Positions 33,990-42,364 of a DNA stretch of 64,000 nucleotides are shown here, one piece after another; position 1 is the first letter of the stretch, and each line of letters opens with the position of its first letter. The notes beneath the pieces are model-generated. The model saw nothing but the letters and a program-made list of their open reading frames with translations. It searched no databases and was not told the origin of the DNA. The translations under genes were made by a program, and so were the position numbers. The DNA comes from Streptomyces sp. NRRL S-350 (GTDB taxonomy: Bacteria > Actinomycetota > Actinomycetes > Streptomycetales > Streptomycetaceae): NCBI RefSeq assembly GCF_000719705.1, contig NZ_JOHO01000002.1, positions 186,001 to 250,000 of the forward strand. The letters run 5' to 3'.

Positions 33990-35972
33990 TTGCCCTACAC
34001 CCTCCGCGCGGGCGGTCTGGAACGGCACACCGCCGGCGAGGTCCTCCGCATCGAGCCCTGGGGGCCGGACGCCGTCCGGGTGCGGGCCTCGTCCGGGACG
34101 GTCGACCCCGCGGCCCCCGGCGCACTGGGAACCCCGCCGCCCGCTCCGCACGCCGAGGTCTCCGCATCGGACGACGGCTGCGCCCGGCTGGTCAACGGCC
34201 GCATCGCGGTCGAGGCCTCGGCGGACGGCCGGCTGACGTTCCGCGACGCCGCATCGGGCCGCGAACTCCTCGCCGAGCGGAATCCGTCCGCGTACCACGC
34301 CGGCCCCCGCGTCCACGCCCCGGGCGGCCGGACCGAGCAGTTCTTCGAGGCCTACGACGGTGAACGGCTGCACGGCCTGGGTCAGCACCTGCACGGACGC
34401 CTGGACCAGAAGGGCTGCGTGATCGACCTCGTCCAGCGCAACACCGTCGTGGCCGTCCCCTTCCTGCACTCCTCGCGCGGCTACGGACTGCTGTGGAACA
34501 ACCCCGCCACGGGCCGGGTCGAACTGGGCGCCGACACCACCCGGTGGACCGCCGACGCCGGCGGGCGCATCGACTACTGGATCACTGTCGGCGACACCCC
34601 GGCCCGGATCCTGGACTCCTACACCGGGGCCACCGGGCGCCCGCCCCTGCTGCCCGAGTGGGCGTCCGGCTTCTGGCAGTCGAAGCTGCGTTACCGCACC
34701 CAGGACGAACTCCTGGCGGTGGCACGGCAGTACAAGCAACGCGGACTGCCGCTGTCCGTCATCGTCTGCGACTTCTTCCACTGGCCGCGGATGGGCGACT
34801 GGCGCTTCGAGGAGAGCGAGTGGCCCGACCCCGCCGCCATGGTCAAGGAGTTGACGGACCTCGGGGTGAGGCTCGCCGTCTCGGTGTGGCCCACCGTCGA
34901 GCCCGGCAGCGACACGTACGAGGAACTGCGCACGGCCGGACACCTCGTACGGGACGCGGACGGCGGCCTGCTCACCTTCCCGTGGCCGTCCCGGTACGCC
35001 GGGGACGCGCTGATCCGCCCGATGGCGTACTACGACGCCACCCACCCCGGAGCCCGCGCCGCACTGTGGCAGCGGCTGGACGACAACTACCGTTCGCTGG
35101 GCGTGTCCTGCTTCTGGCTGGACGCCTGCGAGCCCGACGTGCCCCCGGGCGTCGCCGAGCGCGCCGTCTACGCGGCCGGGCCGGCCGCCGGGGCCGCGAA
35201 CCTCTACCCGCTGGAGCACGCCCGCGCGGTGGCCGACGGCCTGCGCGCGGCGGGCGAGGACCGGCCGCTGTCGCTGGTCCGCTCCGCGTGGGCGGGCAGC
35301 CAGGCCCACGGAGCCCTGCTGTGGTCCGGGGACATCCCCACCACCTTCGACTCCCTGGGGCGCCAGATCAGGGCCGGGCTGAACGTGGCGATGAGCGGCA
35401 TCCCCTGGTGGAACACCGACATCGGCGGCTTCTTCGGCGGGGACCCGGACGATCCCGCGTACCGCGAGCTGCTGATCCGGTGGTTCCAGTACGGCACCTT
35501 CAGCCCCGTCATGCGGCTGCACGGGGACCGCGAGCCCAACTTCCCCGCCTTCTCCGCGGACATGACCGGCGGGCCGAACGAGGTCTGGTCGTACGGTCAG
35601 GAGGCGTACGGCATCCTCTGCGACCACCTGGTGCTGCGCGAGCGGCTGCGCCCGTACCTGGGGAGGCTGTCCGAGGACGCCCACCGCGCCGGCGCCCCGC
35701 CGATGCGCCCGCTGTTCTTCGACTTCCCCGGGGACGAGCGCGCCTGGGACGTGGACGACCAGTTCCTGCTGGGCCCGGATGTGCTGGTGGCACCCGTGTA
35801 CGAGGCGGGCGCCCGGGCCCGCCGGGTGTACCTGCCGTCCGGTGCCCGCTGGCTCGACCCGCTCACCGGGCGCGTGCTGGAGGGCGGGACGACGCTCGAC
35901 GCGGACGCCCCGCTGGCACGCATCCCCGTGTTCGTGCGGGAAGGAGCCGAGGTCGCGGCCTGGCTGACCTGA
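33990..35972 (+). CDS. GH31 alpha-glycosidase (second copy, alpha-xylosidase-like)
   Basis: A 660-residue cytoplasmic GH31 enzyme clearly different from the YicI-type neighbour. It has HGLGQHLHGRLDQKG, the barrel start LPEWASGFWQSKLRY, the nucleophile Asp in CFWLDACEPD, the acid/base Asp in LLWSGDIPTTF, and GIPWWNTDIGGFFGG. These match the GH31 branch with xyloglucan-active alpha-xylosidases, but alpha-glucosidase or another specificity cannot be excluded. The start is TTG at 33990, with GAGGAG six bases upstream; no other start codon nearby has such support. It stands alone between two terminators and has no visible promoter boxes I could trust. The stop codon lies inside a long hairpin. Confidence 0.88.
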   Translation: MPYTLRAGGLERHTAGEVLRIEPWGPDAVRVRASSGTVDPAAPGALGTPPPAPHAEVSASDDGCARLVNGRIAVEASADGRLTFRDAASGRELLAERNPSAYHAGPRVHAPGGRTEQFFEAYDGERLHGLGQHLHGRLDQKGCVIDLVQRNTVVAVPFLHSSRGYGLLWNNPATGRVELGADTTRWTADAGGRIDYWITVGDTPARILDSYTGATGRPPLLPEWASGFWQSKLRYRTQDELLAVARQYKQRGLPLSVIVCDFFHWPRMGDWRFEESEWPDPAAMVKELTDLGVRLAVSVWPTVEPGSDTYEELRTAGHLVRDADGGLLTFPWPSRYAGDALIRPMAYYDATHPGARAALWQRLDDNYRSLGVSCFWLDACEPDVPPGVAERAVYAAGPAAGAANLYPLEHARAVADGLRAAGEDRPLSLVRSAWAGSQAHGALLWSGDIPTTFDSLGRQIRAGLNVAMSGIPWWNTDIGGFFGGDPDDPAYRELLIRWFQYGTFSPVMRLHGDREPNFPAFSADMTGGPNEVWSYGQEAYGILCDHLVLRERLRPYLGRLSEDAHRAGAPPMRPLFFDFPGDERAWDVDDQFLLGPDVLVAPVYEAGARARRVYLPSGARWLDPLTGRVLEGGTTLDADAPLARIPVFVREGAEVAAWLT

Positions 35973-36026
35973 CGTTCCCGGGCGGTGCGGGCCGACCCGG
36001 CCGGGAACGTCAGGTCGGCCAGGCCG
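35956..36026. terminator. Very long hairpin overlapping the GH31 stop codon
   Basis: Arms 35956-35981 and 36001-36026 are complementary over 26 bp with a single T/G mismatch that becomes a G-U pair in RNA. The left arm contains the last codons and the stop of the GH31 gene. With the next hairpin it separates two convergent genes. Confidence 0.8.
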
Positions 36027-36029
36027 AAT

Positions 36030-36075
36030 GGCGGGGGGCCCGCACCGGGCGTGCGCACGGTGCGGGCCCCCCGCC
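36030..36075. terminator. Second hairpin between GH31 and xylA
   Basis: A perfect 18-bp stem (36030-36047 with 36058-36075) around a 10-base loop. It begins 4 bases after the first hairpin and 20 bases after the xylA stop on the minus strand, so it can terminate xylA. Confidence 0.85.
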
Positions 36076-36094
36076 GGGAGGTGCCGTGTCCTGC

Positions 36095-37267
36095 TCAGCG
36101 GGCGCCGAGGAGGTGTTCGAGGGCGAGCTGGTCGAGTTGCTCGAAGGCCATGCCGCGCTCGGCGGCGGCGTCGACGGCGAACTCCTCGAAGGCGGAGCGG
36201 TCTGCCAGCAGGCCGGCCAGGCCGTCGGCCGCCGTGGGGAGGGCGAGTTCGGGCAGCCGGGAGGCGGCGAGCGCGGCCTGGACCTCCGGGTCGGCCCGGA
36301 AGGCCCGGGAGCGCTCGGCCAGCAGCAGGTAGTTGCGCATGCAGCCGGCCGCCGAGGCCCAGACGCCGTCGAAGTCCTCGGTGCGCGGCGGCTTGAAGTC
36401 GAAGTGCCGGGGGCCGTCGTAGCCCGCCGACTCCAGCAGGTCGACCAGCCAGAAGGCCTGGCGGAGGTCGCCCGCGCCGAAGCGCAGGTCCTGGTCGTAC
36501 TTGATGCCGGACTGGCCGTTGAGGTCGATGTGGAACAGCTTGCCGTGCCACAGGGCCTGGGCGATGCCGTGCGGGAAGTTCAGCCCGGCCATCTGCTCGT
36601 GCCCGACCTCCGGGTTGACGCCGACCCGCTCGGGCCGCTCCAACTCGTTGATGAAGGCGAGGGCGTGGCCGACCGTGGGCAGCAGGATGTCGCCGCGCGG
36701 CTCGTTGGGCTTGGGCTCGATCGCGAACCGCAGGTCGTAGCCCTGCTGGTCGACGTACTCGCCGAGCAGGTCGAAGGCCTCCTTGAGCCGGTCGAGCGCG
36801 GTGCGCACGTCCTTGGCGGCGCCGGACTCCGCGCCCTCGCGCCCGCCCCAGGCGACGTAGACCGAGGCGCCGAGCTCGGCGGCCAGGTCGATGTTGCGGA
36901 TCGTCTTGCGCAGCGCGTAGCGCCGCACGTCGCGGTCGTTGGCGGTGAACGCGCCGTCCTTGAAGACGGGGTGGGTGAAGAGGTTGGTGGTCGCCATGGG
37001 CACCTTCAGCCCGGCGGCGTCCAGCGCGGAGCGGAAGCGCTTGACGGCCTCCTCGCGGCCGCTGTCGCTGGAGCCGAAGGGGATCAGGTCGTCGTCGTGG
37101 AAGGTGACGCCGTAGGCGCCGAGCCCGGCCAGTCGCCGGACGGTCTCGACCGGGTCGAGGGCGGGGCGGGTGGCGTCGCCGAAGGGGTCGCGCCCCTGCC
37201 AGCCGACGGTCCACAGGCCGAAGGTGAACTTGTGGGCGGGAGTGGGGGCGAGCGCGTCGCTGGACAT
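36095..37267 (-). CDS. xylA: D-xylose isomerase
   Basis: Isomerises D-xylose to D-xylulose in the cytoplasm; requires Mg, Mn or Co. The 390-residue class I enzyme is of the actinobacterial type (usual length 386-394). Visible are [29 protein letters not shown] with the catalytic His, YVAWGGREG, the metal ligands in [11 protein letters not shown], the HE pair of [16 protein letters not shown], and [12 protein letters not shown] start. It is transcribed away from xylB, with the candidate XylR operator in the 95-base gap between them, the usual streptomycete layout. Confidence 0.97.
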   Translation of the reverse strand: MSSDALAPTPAHKFTFGLWTVGWQGRDPFGDATRPALDPVETVRRLAGLGAYGVTFHDDDLIPFGSSDSGREEAVKRFRSALDAAGLKVPMATTNLFTHPVFKDGAFTANDRDVRRYALRKTIRNIDLAAELGASVYVAWGGREGAESGAAKDVRTALDRLKEAFDLLGEYVDQQGYDLRFAIEPKPNEPRGDILLPTVGHALAFINELERPERVGVNPEVGHEQMAGLNFPHGIAQALWHGKLFHIDLNGQSGIKYDQDLRFGAGDLRQAFWLVDLLESAGYDGPRHFDFKPPRTEDFDGVWASAAGCMRNYLLLAERSRAFRADPEVQAALAASRLPELALPTAADGLAGLLADRSAFEEFAVDAAAERGMAFEQLDQLALEHLLGAR

Positions 37268-37297
37268 GGAGCGGCTCCGGATCAGTGCCGAGGGGTG

Positions 37298-37318
37298 TTT
37301 GTCAGGGCTCTCAACAAA
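37298..37318. promoter_or_regulatory. Candidate XylR operator between xylA and xylB
   Basis: TTTGT (37298-37302) and ACAAA (37314-37318) form an inverted repeat with 11 bases between, including matching inner AG/CT steps. ROK-family regulators bind such TTTGT...ACAAA sites. TAGTAT (37320-37325) directly after it is a good -10 box for xylB, so bound regulator would cover the xylB promoter. Confidence 0.6.
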
Positions 37319-37362
37319 TTAGTATGCCGGGACGTCAGAAGGAACCCCCACCGGAGGAACGC

Positions 37363-38793
37363 ATGGCTGAGCAGCGTGTCGTGATCGGCGTCGACAGTTC
37401 GACCCAGTCCACCAAGGCCCTCGCCGTCGACATCGACACGGGAACCGTCCTGGGCGAGGGCCGCGCCGCGCACACCGTCAGCGAGGGAGCCGGCCGCGAG
37501 AGCGACCCCGAGCAGTGGTGGGCAGCCCTCGAGGAGGCCGCCGCCCGGACGGGCTGGGCCGAGCGCGCGGACGCCGTCTCCGTCGCCGGCCAGCAGCACG
37601 GCCTGGTCACCCTCGACGCGGCCGGCGCGCCCGTCCGCCCGGCCCTGCTGTGGAACGACGTCCGATCGGCCCCCCAGGCCGCCGAGTTGCGGGCCGCGAT
37701 CGGCCCGGCGGAGATCGTCCGCCGCACCGGCAGCCTGCCGACCGCCGCCTTCACCGCCGCCAAGTGGGCCTGGCTGCGCGCCCACGAGCCCGCCGCCGTC
37801 GACCGCGTCGTGGGCGTCCGCCTCCCGCACGACTTCCTCACCGAGCGGCTGACCGGCGAGGCGGTGACCGACCGCGGCGACGCGTCCGGCACCGGCTGGT
37901 GGGGGCCGGACGGCTACGACAAGGACCTTCTCGGCCGCATCGGCCTCGACCTGGCGCTGCTGCCGCAGGTCCTCCCGCCGGGCGCGCGGGCCGGCGTGGT
38001 CCGCGCGGGGACGGCCCTGCGCGAGGGCGCCCTGGTGGCCACCGGCACCGGCGACAACATGGCGGCGGCCCTCGGGCTCGGCCTGCGGCCCGGGCAGCCG
38101 GTGCTCAGCCTCGGCACCTCCGGAACCGTCTACGCCGTCGGCCGGCGGAGGCCCGTCGACCCGAGCGGGACCGTCGCCGGCTTCGCCGACGCGCTCGGCG
38201 GCTGGCTGCCGCTCGCCTGCACGCTCAACTGCACCCTCGCCGTCGACCGCTTCGCCGCCCTCCTCGGGCGCGGGCGCGAGGAGGTCGAGGACGGCGGCTC
38301 CGTCGTCGTGCTGCCCTACCTGGACGGCGAGCGCACACCGGACCTCCCGGGCGCCTCCGGGCTCGTCCACGGCCTCCGGCACGACACCACCCCGGGCCGG
38401 CTCCTCCAGGCCGCCTACGACGGCGCCGCCCACGCCCTGCTCACCGCGCTGGACGACGTGCTGCGCGAAGGCGGCGACGACCTCCCGGGCGACGAGCCGC
38501 TGCTGCTGATCGGCGGCGGCGCCCGGGGCCGCGCCTGGCAGCGGACCGTCCGGCGGCTCTCCGGCCGGGCCGTCCGGATCCCCGACGCGCAGGAGCTGGT
38601 CGCGCTCGGCGCCGCCGCCCAGGCCGCCGCGCTGCTCACCGGCGAGCCGGCCGACGCCGTGGCGCGCCGCTGGCGGACCGCCGAGGGCCCGCTGCTGGAG
38701 CCGGTGGCGAAGGACGAGGACGCTCTCGAACGGATCGGCGATACCCTGCGTCGGGCCGGGGCCTTGCAGGGAGCCCCGGCGCAGGACCGGTAG
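37363..38793 (+). CDS. xylB: D-xylulokinase
   Basis: Phosphorylates D-xylulose to D-xylulose 5-phosphate. The 476-residue FGGY kinase begins VVIGVDSSTQSTKALAVD, with SVAGQQHGLVTLD and LLWNDVRSA as xylulokinase-specific segments (catalytic Asp in WNDVRS region and GDASGTGWW), LSLGTSGTVYA in the second lobe and IGGGARGRAWQ near the end. The ATG at 37363 with GGAGGAAC upstream is chosen; the frame continues to 37285, but that stretch holds the operator. XylR follows 12 bases later in the same operon. Confidence 0.95.
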   Translation: MAEQRVVIGVDSSTQSTKALAVDIDTGTVLGEGRAAHTVSEGAGRESDPEQWWAALEEAAARTGWAERADAVSVAGQQHGLVTLDAAGAPVRPALLWNDVRSAPQAAELRAAIGPAEIVRRTGSLPTAAFTAAKWAWLRAHEPAAVDRVVGVRLPHDFLTERLTGEAVTDRGDASGTGWWGPDGYDKDLLGRIGLDLALLPQVLPPGARAGVVRAGTALREGALVATGTGDNMAAALGLGLRPGQPVLSLGTSGTVYAVGRRRPVDPSGTVAGFADALGGWLPLACTLNCTLAVDRFAALLGRGREEVEDGGSVVVLPYLDGERTPDLPGASGLVHGLRHDTTPGRLLQAAYDGAAHALLTALDDVLREGGDDLPGDEPLLLIGGGARGRAWQRTVRRLSGRAVRIPDAQELVALGAAAQAAALLTGEPADAVARRWRTAEGPLLEPVAKDEDALERIGDTLRRAGALQGAPAQDR

Positions 38794-38805
38794 GAGGGGC
38801 GGCGC

Positions 38806-40158
38806 GTGACGGTGGTCGGCAAGGCGATGGGCGGTACGGGGAGCGGGCCCGCGTCGCAACAGGACATGCGCCGGCGGAACCTCTCGGTGGTCCTCGGCGC
38901 CGTCGCCGCGCACGGCCGGCGCTCCGACCCGCTGGCCGACCCGCTGCCCGGCCCGTCGTCCGAACCTTCGCCCGAACGTTCGCCCGGGCCGCCGTCCGAC
39001 GGGTACCGCCCGCTGTCCCGGGCGGACGTCGCCGGACGCGTCGGCCTGACCCGGGCCGCCGTCTCCTCGCTGGTCGACGAGCTGATCGGGCGGGGCGCCC
39101 TGACCGAGGCGGAGACCGCGTCCGGCGGCCGGGTCGGCCGCCCCGGCCGCGCCCTGGCGGTGAGCGACGAGGGCCCGGCCGGCCTGGGCCTGGAGATCGG
39201 CGTCACGCACCTCGGCGCCTGCGTCGCGGACCTGCGCGGCGTGCCCAGGGTGTGGCGCCGGGTGGAACGGTCCAACGCGGGCCGGCCCGCCGGGCAGGTG
39301 CTGGCCGAGGTCGCCGCCCTCGCCGCCGAGGCCGAGGCGGAGGCCGCCGGACTCGGGCTGACCGTCGCGGGCCGGGTCCTGGCCGTCCCCGGGGTGGTGC
39401 CCAACGGACCGGGCGGGCGGGTCGAGCGCGCGCCCAACCTGGGCTGGCACGCCGTCCGCCTCGCCGACCACTGGCCCGACCCGGCAACGGTGCCCGAGCC
39501 GGAGAACGAGGCCAACCTCGGGGCGCTGGCCGAGTACTGGAACGCCGGCCAGCCGGCGGAGACCTTCGTCCACGTGTCCGCCGAGGCCGGGATCGGCGCC
39601 GCCCTCGTCATCGACGGGCAGCTGTTCCGCGGCGCCCGCGGCTTCGCGGGCGAACTCGGGCACGTCCCCGTCCACCCCGAGGGCCTCGCCTGCGCCTGCG
39701 GCGCGCGCGGCTGCCTGGAGCAGTACGCGGGCCAGGCGGCCGTGCTGCGCGAGGCCGGGCTCCGCCCGCGCGACCCCGCGCGGCACGGCCCCGCGCCGTC
39801 CGGGGCGGCCGCCCTGCCGGGCGACCCCGTCGCCCTGCTGGCCGAGTGGGCCGGCGCCGGACACCGGCCGACCCTGGACGCGCTGGACCGCGCGGGGCGC
39901 GCCCTGGGCCTCGCCCTCGCCTCCGCCGTGGACCTGATGGACCCGGACGGCCTCGTCCTCGGCGGCACCTACGCCGAACTCGCCGCATGGCTGCTGCCGT
40001 CGGTGCGCGCCGAGCTGGCCGACCGGGTCACCGTCCGGCCGTGGGATCCGGAGGCGCTTCGCCCGTCCGCCCTGGGGCGGCGCGGCCCCGTACTGGGCGC
40101 GGCACAGACGACCATCCGCCGGATCATGGCGGACCCCACCCTGCTGCCGGCGGGATGA
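38806..40158 (+). CDS. xylR: ROK-family regulator, probable XylR
   Basis: A 450-residue repressor with an N-terminal winged helix and a sugar-kinase-like ROK domain. The ROK signatures are intact: VSAEAGIGAALVIDGQ, GARGFAGELGHVPV and the zinc motif CACGARGCLEQYAG. GTG start after TAGGAGGGG. Odd: between the first helix (MRRRNLSVVLGAVAAHG) and the recognition part (LSRADVAGRVGLTRAAVSSL) lies a Pro/Ser/Glu-rich insert of about 30 residues (PLPGPSSEPSPERSPGPPSD), which is normally only a few residues long. It probably represses xylA and xylB in the absence of xylose, acting at 37298-37318. Confidence 0.92.
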   Translation: MTVVGKAMGGTGSGPASQQDMRRRNLSVVLGAVAAHGRRSDPLADPLPGPSSEPSPERSPGPPSDGYRPLSRADVAGRVGLTRAAVSSLVDELIGRGALTEAETASGGRVGRPGRALAVSDEGPAGLGLEIGVTHLGACVADLRGVPRVWRRVERSNAGRPAGQVLAEVAALAAEAEAEAAGLGLTVAGRVLAVPGVVPNGPGGRVERAPNLGWHAVRLADHWPDPATVPEPENEANLGALAEYWNAGQPAETFVHVSAEAGIGAALVIDGQLFRGARGFAGELGHVPVHPEGLACACGARGCLEQYAGQAAVLREAGLRPRDPARHGPAPSGAAALPGDPVALLAEWAGAGHRPTLDALDRAGRALGLALASAVDLMDPDGLVLGGTYAELAAWLLPSVRAELADRVTVRPWDPEALRPSALGRRGPVLGAAQTTIRRIMADPTLLPAG

Positions 40159-40194
40159 ACCGGCGCCGCCCCCGCCCGGACGCTCCGCCGGCTG

Positions 40195-42198
40195 TCAGTC
40201 GTGCTCGACCACGACCATCGCGTGCCCGTCCGCGGTGGTGACGCTCACGTGGACGTACGCGCCGTCGTGCTCCCAGGCGAGTTCCCGCCCGGCGGGCTGC
40301 AGCCGCACCGAGCGCGGCGCGGCGGCGCTCCGGACGGCGACGGGCACGTCGACCAGCGGGAACGGGTCGTGCACCAGGTCCAGCTCGGGGGTCTCCCGGG
40401 ACGGGACGAAGCTGGTCAGGTGCACCACGGTGCCCGTGGCGGTCCGCACGACGGTGGTCTCCAGGTGGACCGGCCCGCCGGCGCGGACGAGCGGATCCGG
40501 CAGCAGCCGGTCCAGGGCGGCGCCGAGCAGCCGGCGGTACGCCTCCAGGCCGTGCTCGTGGAAGGCCGTCAGCAGCGGGACGGCCACCACGGCCACCCCG
40601 TCGCCGACGACGACGGCCGCCTCGTCGGTCGGGTCGGCCGGGGGAGTGTAGGAGTGGCCGCAGAAGCGGTCCCAGGAGCGCGGGAAGTAGGGCGCCACGA
40701 CCCGGGCCAGGACCTCGGCTCCCGGCAGCGCCCGGGCGGTCAGCCGGGAGCCGTGGCTGATGATCGGGAAGTCCTCCGGGACACCGGGGACGCCCTGGCA
40801 GGCGAGGAACACCTCGCCGGCCGGAGCCGGGGCCAGCCCCTCGACCGGGAGGCCGGGGAGAGCGGGCTCCGTCCCGTTCCTGAGCAGGGCGGCCCCGACC
40901 AGCAGCACGGCACCGCCGGCCCGGCGGTACGCGCCCAGGCGCTCGGCCAGGTCGTCGTCGACGGGGGTGCTCTCCGGCACCACGACGGCCCGGTACCCGC
41001 CCAGGTCGGCCCTCGGCGGGACCACGTCGAACTGGACGCGGAGCTGCTGCAGCGCCCGCACGGCGCCGATGTTGCTCGCGCCGGGGTGGTCGCCGAGGCC
41101 GGGGTCGACGACCACGGCGACCTCGCTGACGATCCGTCCGCCGTCGACGAACGGCTCGCACTCCTCGATGTGCCGGTAGACCGAGCCGATCAGGTCGTAC
41201 ACCGCCGGAGCGGGGACGCCCCGAGGGTGCAGCACGTCGCCCACGCCGCTGGTCAGGCCGTGGCTCAGCATCTGGCTGTTCTCGTAGAGCAGTGCCGCCC
41301 GGGGCTTGAGGGCGGCGTTGTCCCCCCAGCTCTCGTGGAACCGCCCGGTGTGGCTGAGGGTCGGCAGCCCCAGCGGCCGGACGAAGCGGGCCACGTACGG
41401 GAGGAAGGCGTAGCCCCAGCCGCCGGTGGGCAGCCCCTCGATCTCGACGTGCCGCACGAACTGCCGCTCCGTCGCCAGCCCGGTCTTCGGGCGGCCGTTG
41501 AAGTGGACGCCCTGGACGGCGTCCGGCGGCAGGGCCTTCTCCACCATCGCCGAGTAGCGGGCCATGTAGCGCTGGGCCACCAGGTTCGCGTAGCGGGCCC
41601 GGTGGTCGGCGTCGGCCGGGTCCAGCCCCTCGCGGCGCATCCCGTCGACCGCCCAGCGGCTCACGCTCGGCTGGTTCCAGCACATGTCGATGAAGATCCC
41701 GTCGACCGGGGCGAAGCGGCGCAACACCTCGTCCAACTGGTCGGCGAAGTGGTCGGCGTAGGGGCTGGACATGTCGAGGATGTTCCAGGCCGCCTCGAAG
41801 GCCGAGTCGGTCCAGCGGGCGATCTTCAGGTTCTCGTCGTGCGCGACCCACTCGGGGTGCTCCCGGGCGGCGTACTCGTCGACCTGGAGGGACAGGTAGA
41901 TCGGCGCGCGGATGCCCACCGAGTGGAGGGCGTCGACCTGCTCGGCGAGCAGGTCGAGGCCGGGGGCGAGGCCGGGGTGGCGTTCCGGCCGGTCGGTGCC
42001 GTAGTAGAGGCGACCGTGGTGGCACTTGGCGAAGACGGTGACGCTGTCGACGTGGGCGTCCCGGAAGGTCCGGGCGAAGGCCGCCGGGTCGAAGTCCCGG
42101 CCGACGTCGGGGATGTCGGGGCTGGTGTGGAAGTCCAGGTGGACGGTGCGCCGCGGGAAGCGGCGCAGATCGGGTGCGCTCACATTACCTTGCGTCAT
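40195..42198 (-). CDS. Putative glycoside hydrolase, GHL6-like with GH42-like C-terminal domains
   Basis: A 667-residue cytoplasmic protein. The N-terminal half looks like a TIM barrel (VHLDFHTSPDIPDVG, VTVFAKCHHGRLYYG, PIYLSLQVDEYAAREHPEW, DGIFIDMCWNQPS) and resembles the hypothetical hydrolase group GHL6. The second half has a Rossmann-like, trimerisation-type domain as in GH42 (RAVVVPESTPVDDDLAERL). No activity is known to me. Candidate acids are Asp in IFIDMCW and Glu in VEIEGLP. ATG 42198 lies 2-3 bases after the expected transcription start, so the mRNA may be leaderless; GTG 42183 with AAGG upstream is the alternative. It lies beside the xylose genes, so a hemicellulose substrate is likely. 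Confidence 0.7.
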   Translation of the reverse strand: MTQGNVSAPDLRRFPRRTVHLDFHTSPDIPDVGRDFDPAAFARTFRDAHVDSVTVFAKCHHGRLYYGTDRPERHPGLAPGLDLLAEQVDALHSVGIRAPIYLSLQVDEYAAREHPEWVAHDENLKIARWTDSAFEAAWNILDMSSPYADHFADQLDEVLRRFAPVDGIFIDMCWNQPSVSRWAVDGMRREGLDPADADHRARYANLVAQRYMARYSAMVEKALPPDAVQGVHFNGRPKTGLATERQFVRHVEIEGLPTGGWGYAFLPYVARFVRPLGLPTLSHTGRFHESWGDNAALKPRAALLYENSQMLSHGLTSGVGDVLHPRGVPAPAVYDLIGSVYRHIEECEPFVDGGRIVSEVAVVVDPGLGDHPGASNIGAVRALQQLRVQFDVVPPRADLGGYRAVVVPESTPVDDDLAERLGAYRRAGGAVLLVGAALLRNGTEPALPGLPVEGLAPAPAGEVFLACQGVPGVPEDFPIISHGSRLTARALPGAEVLARVVAPYFPRSWDRFCGHSYTPPADPTDEAAVVVGDGVAVVAVPLLTAFHEHGLEAYRRLLGAALDRLLPDPLVRAGGPVHLETTVVRTATGTVVHLTSFVPSRETPELDLVHDPFPLVDVPVAVRSAAAPRSVRLQPAGRELAWEHDGAYVHVSVTTADGHAMVVVEHD

Positions 42199-42206
42199 GG
42201 GATGGA

Positions 42207-42235
42207 TTTATAGAAGGTGCGGGCCGGGGAGTCCA
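42207..42235 (-). promoter_or_regulatory. Promoter of the GHL6-like gene
   Basis: On the minus strand TGGACT (42235-42230) and TATAAA (42212-42207) are 17 bases apart, an unusually AT-rich -10 box here. Transcription would start near 42200, at or next to the ATG codon. Confidence 0.6.
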
Positions 42236-42364
42236 GGGGGCAACGGGCCCCGAATCACTGATTCCCAGGTCAGGAAGGTGAATTCGAGGAGCGCCGGGCT
42301 CCTCCCGGAGGCGGCCGGCACCTCTCTCCTTCCAGGACATGGGATCTCCTGCTACGTTGGCGCC

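Noticed and set aside
37285..37362. N-terminal extension of XylB
   Set aside because: It overlaps the operator and -10 box; GGAGGAAC precedes the ATG at 37363, where family similarity begins.
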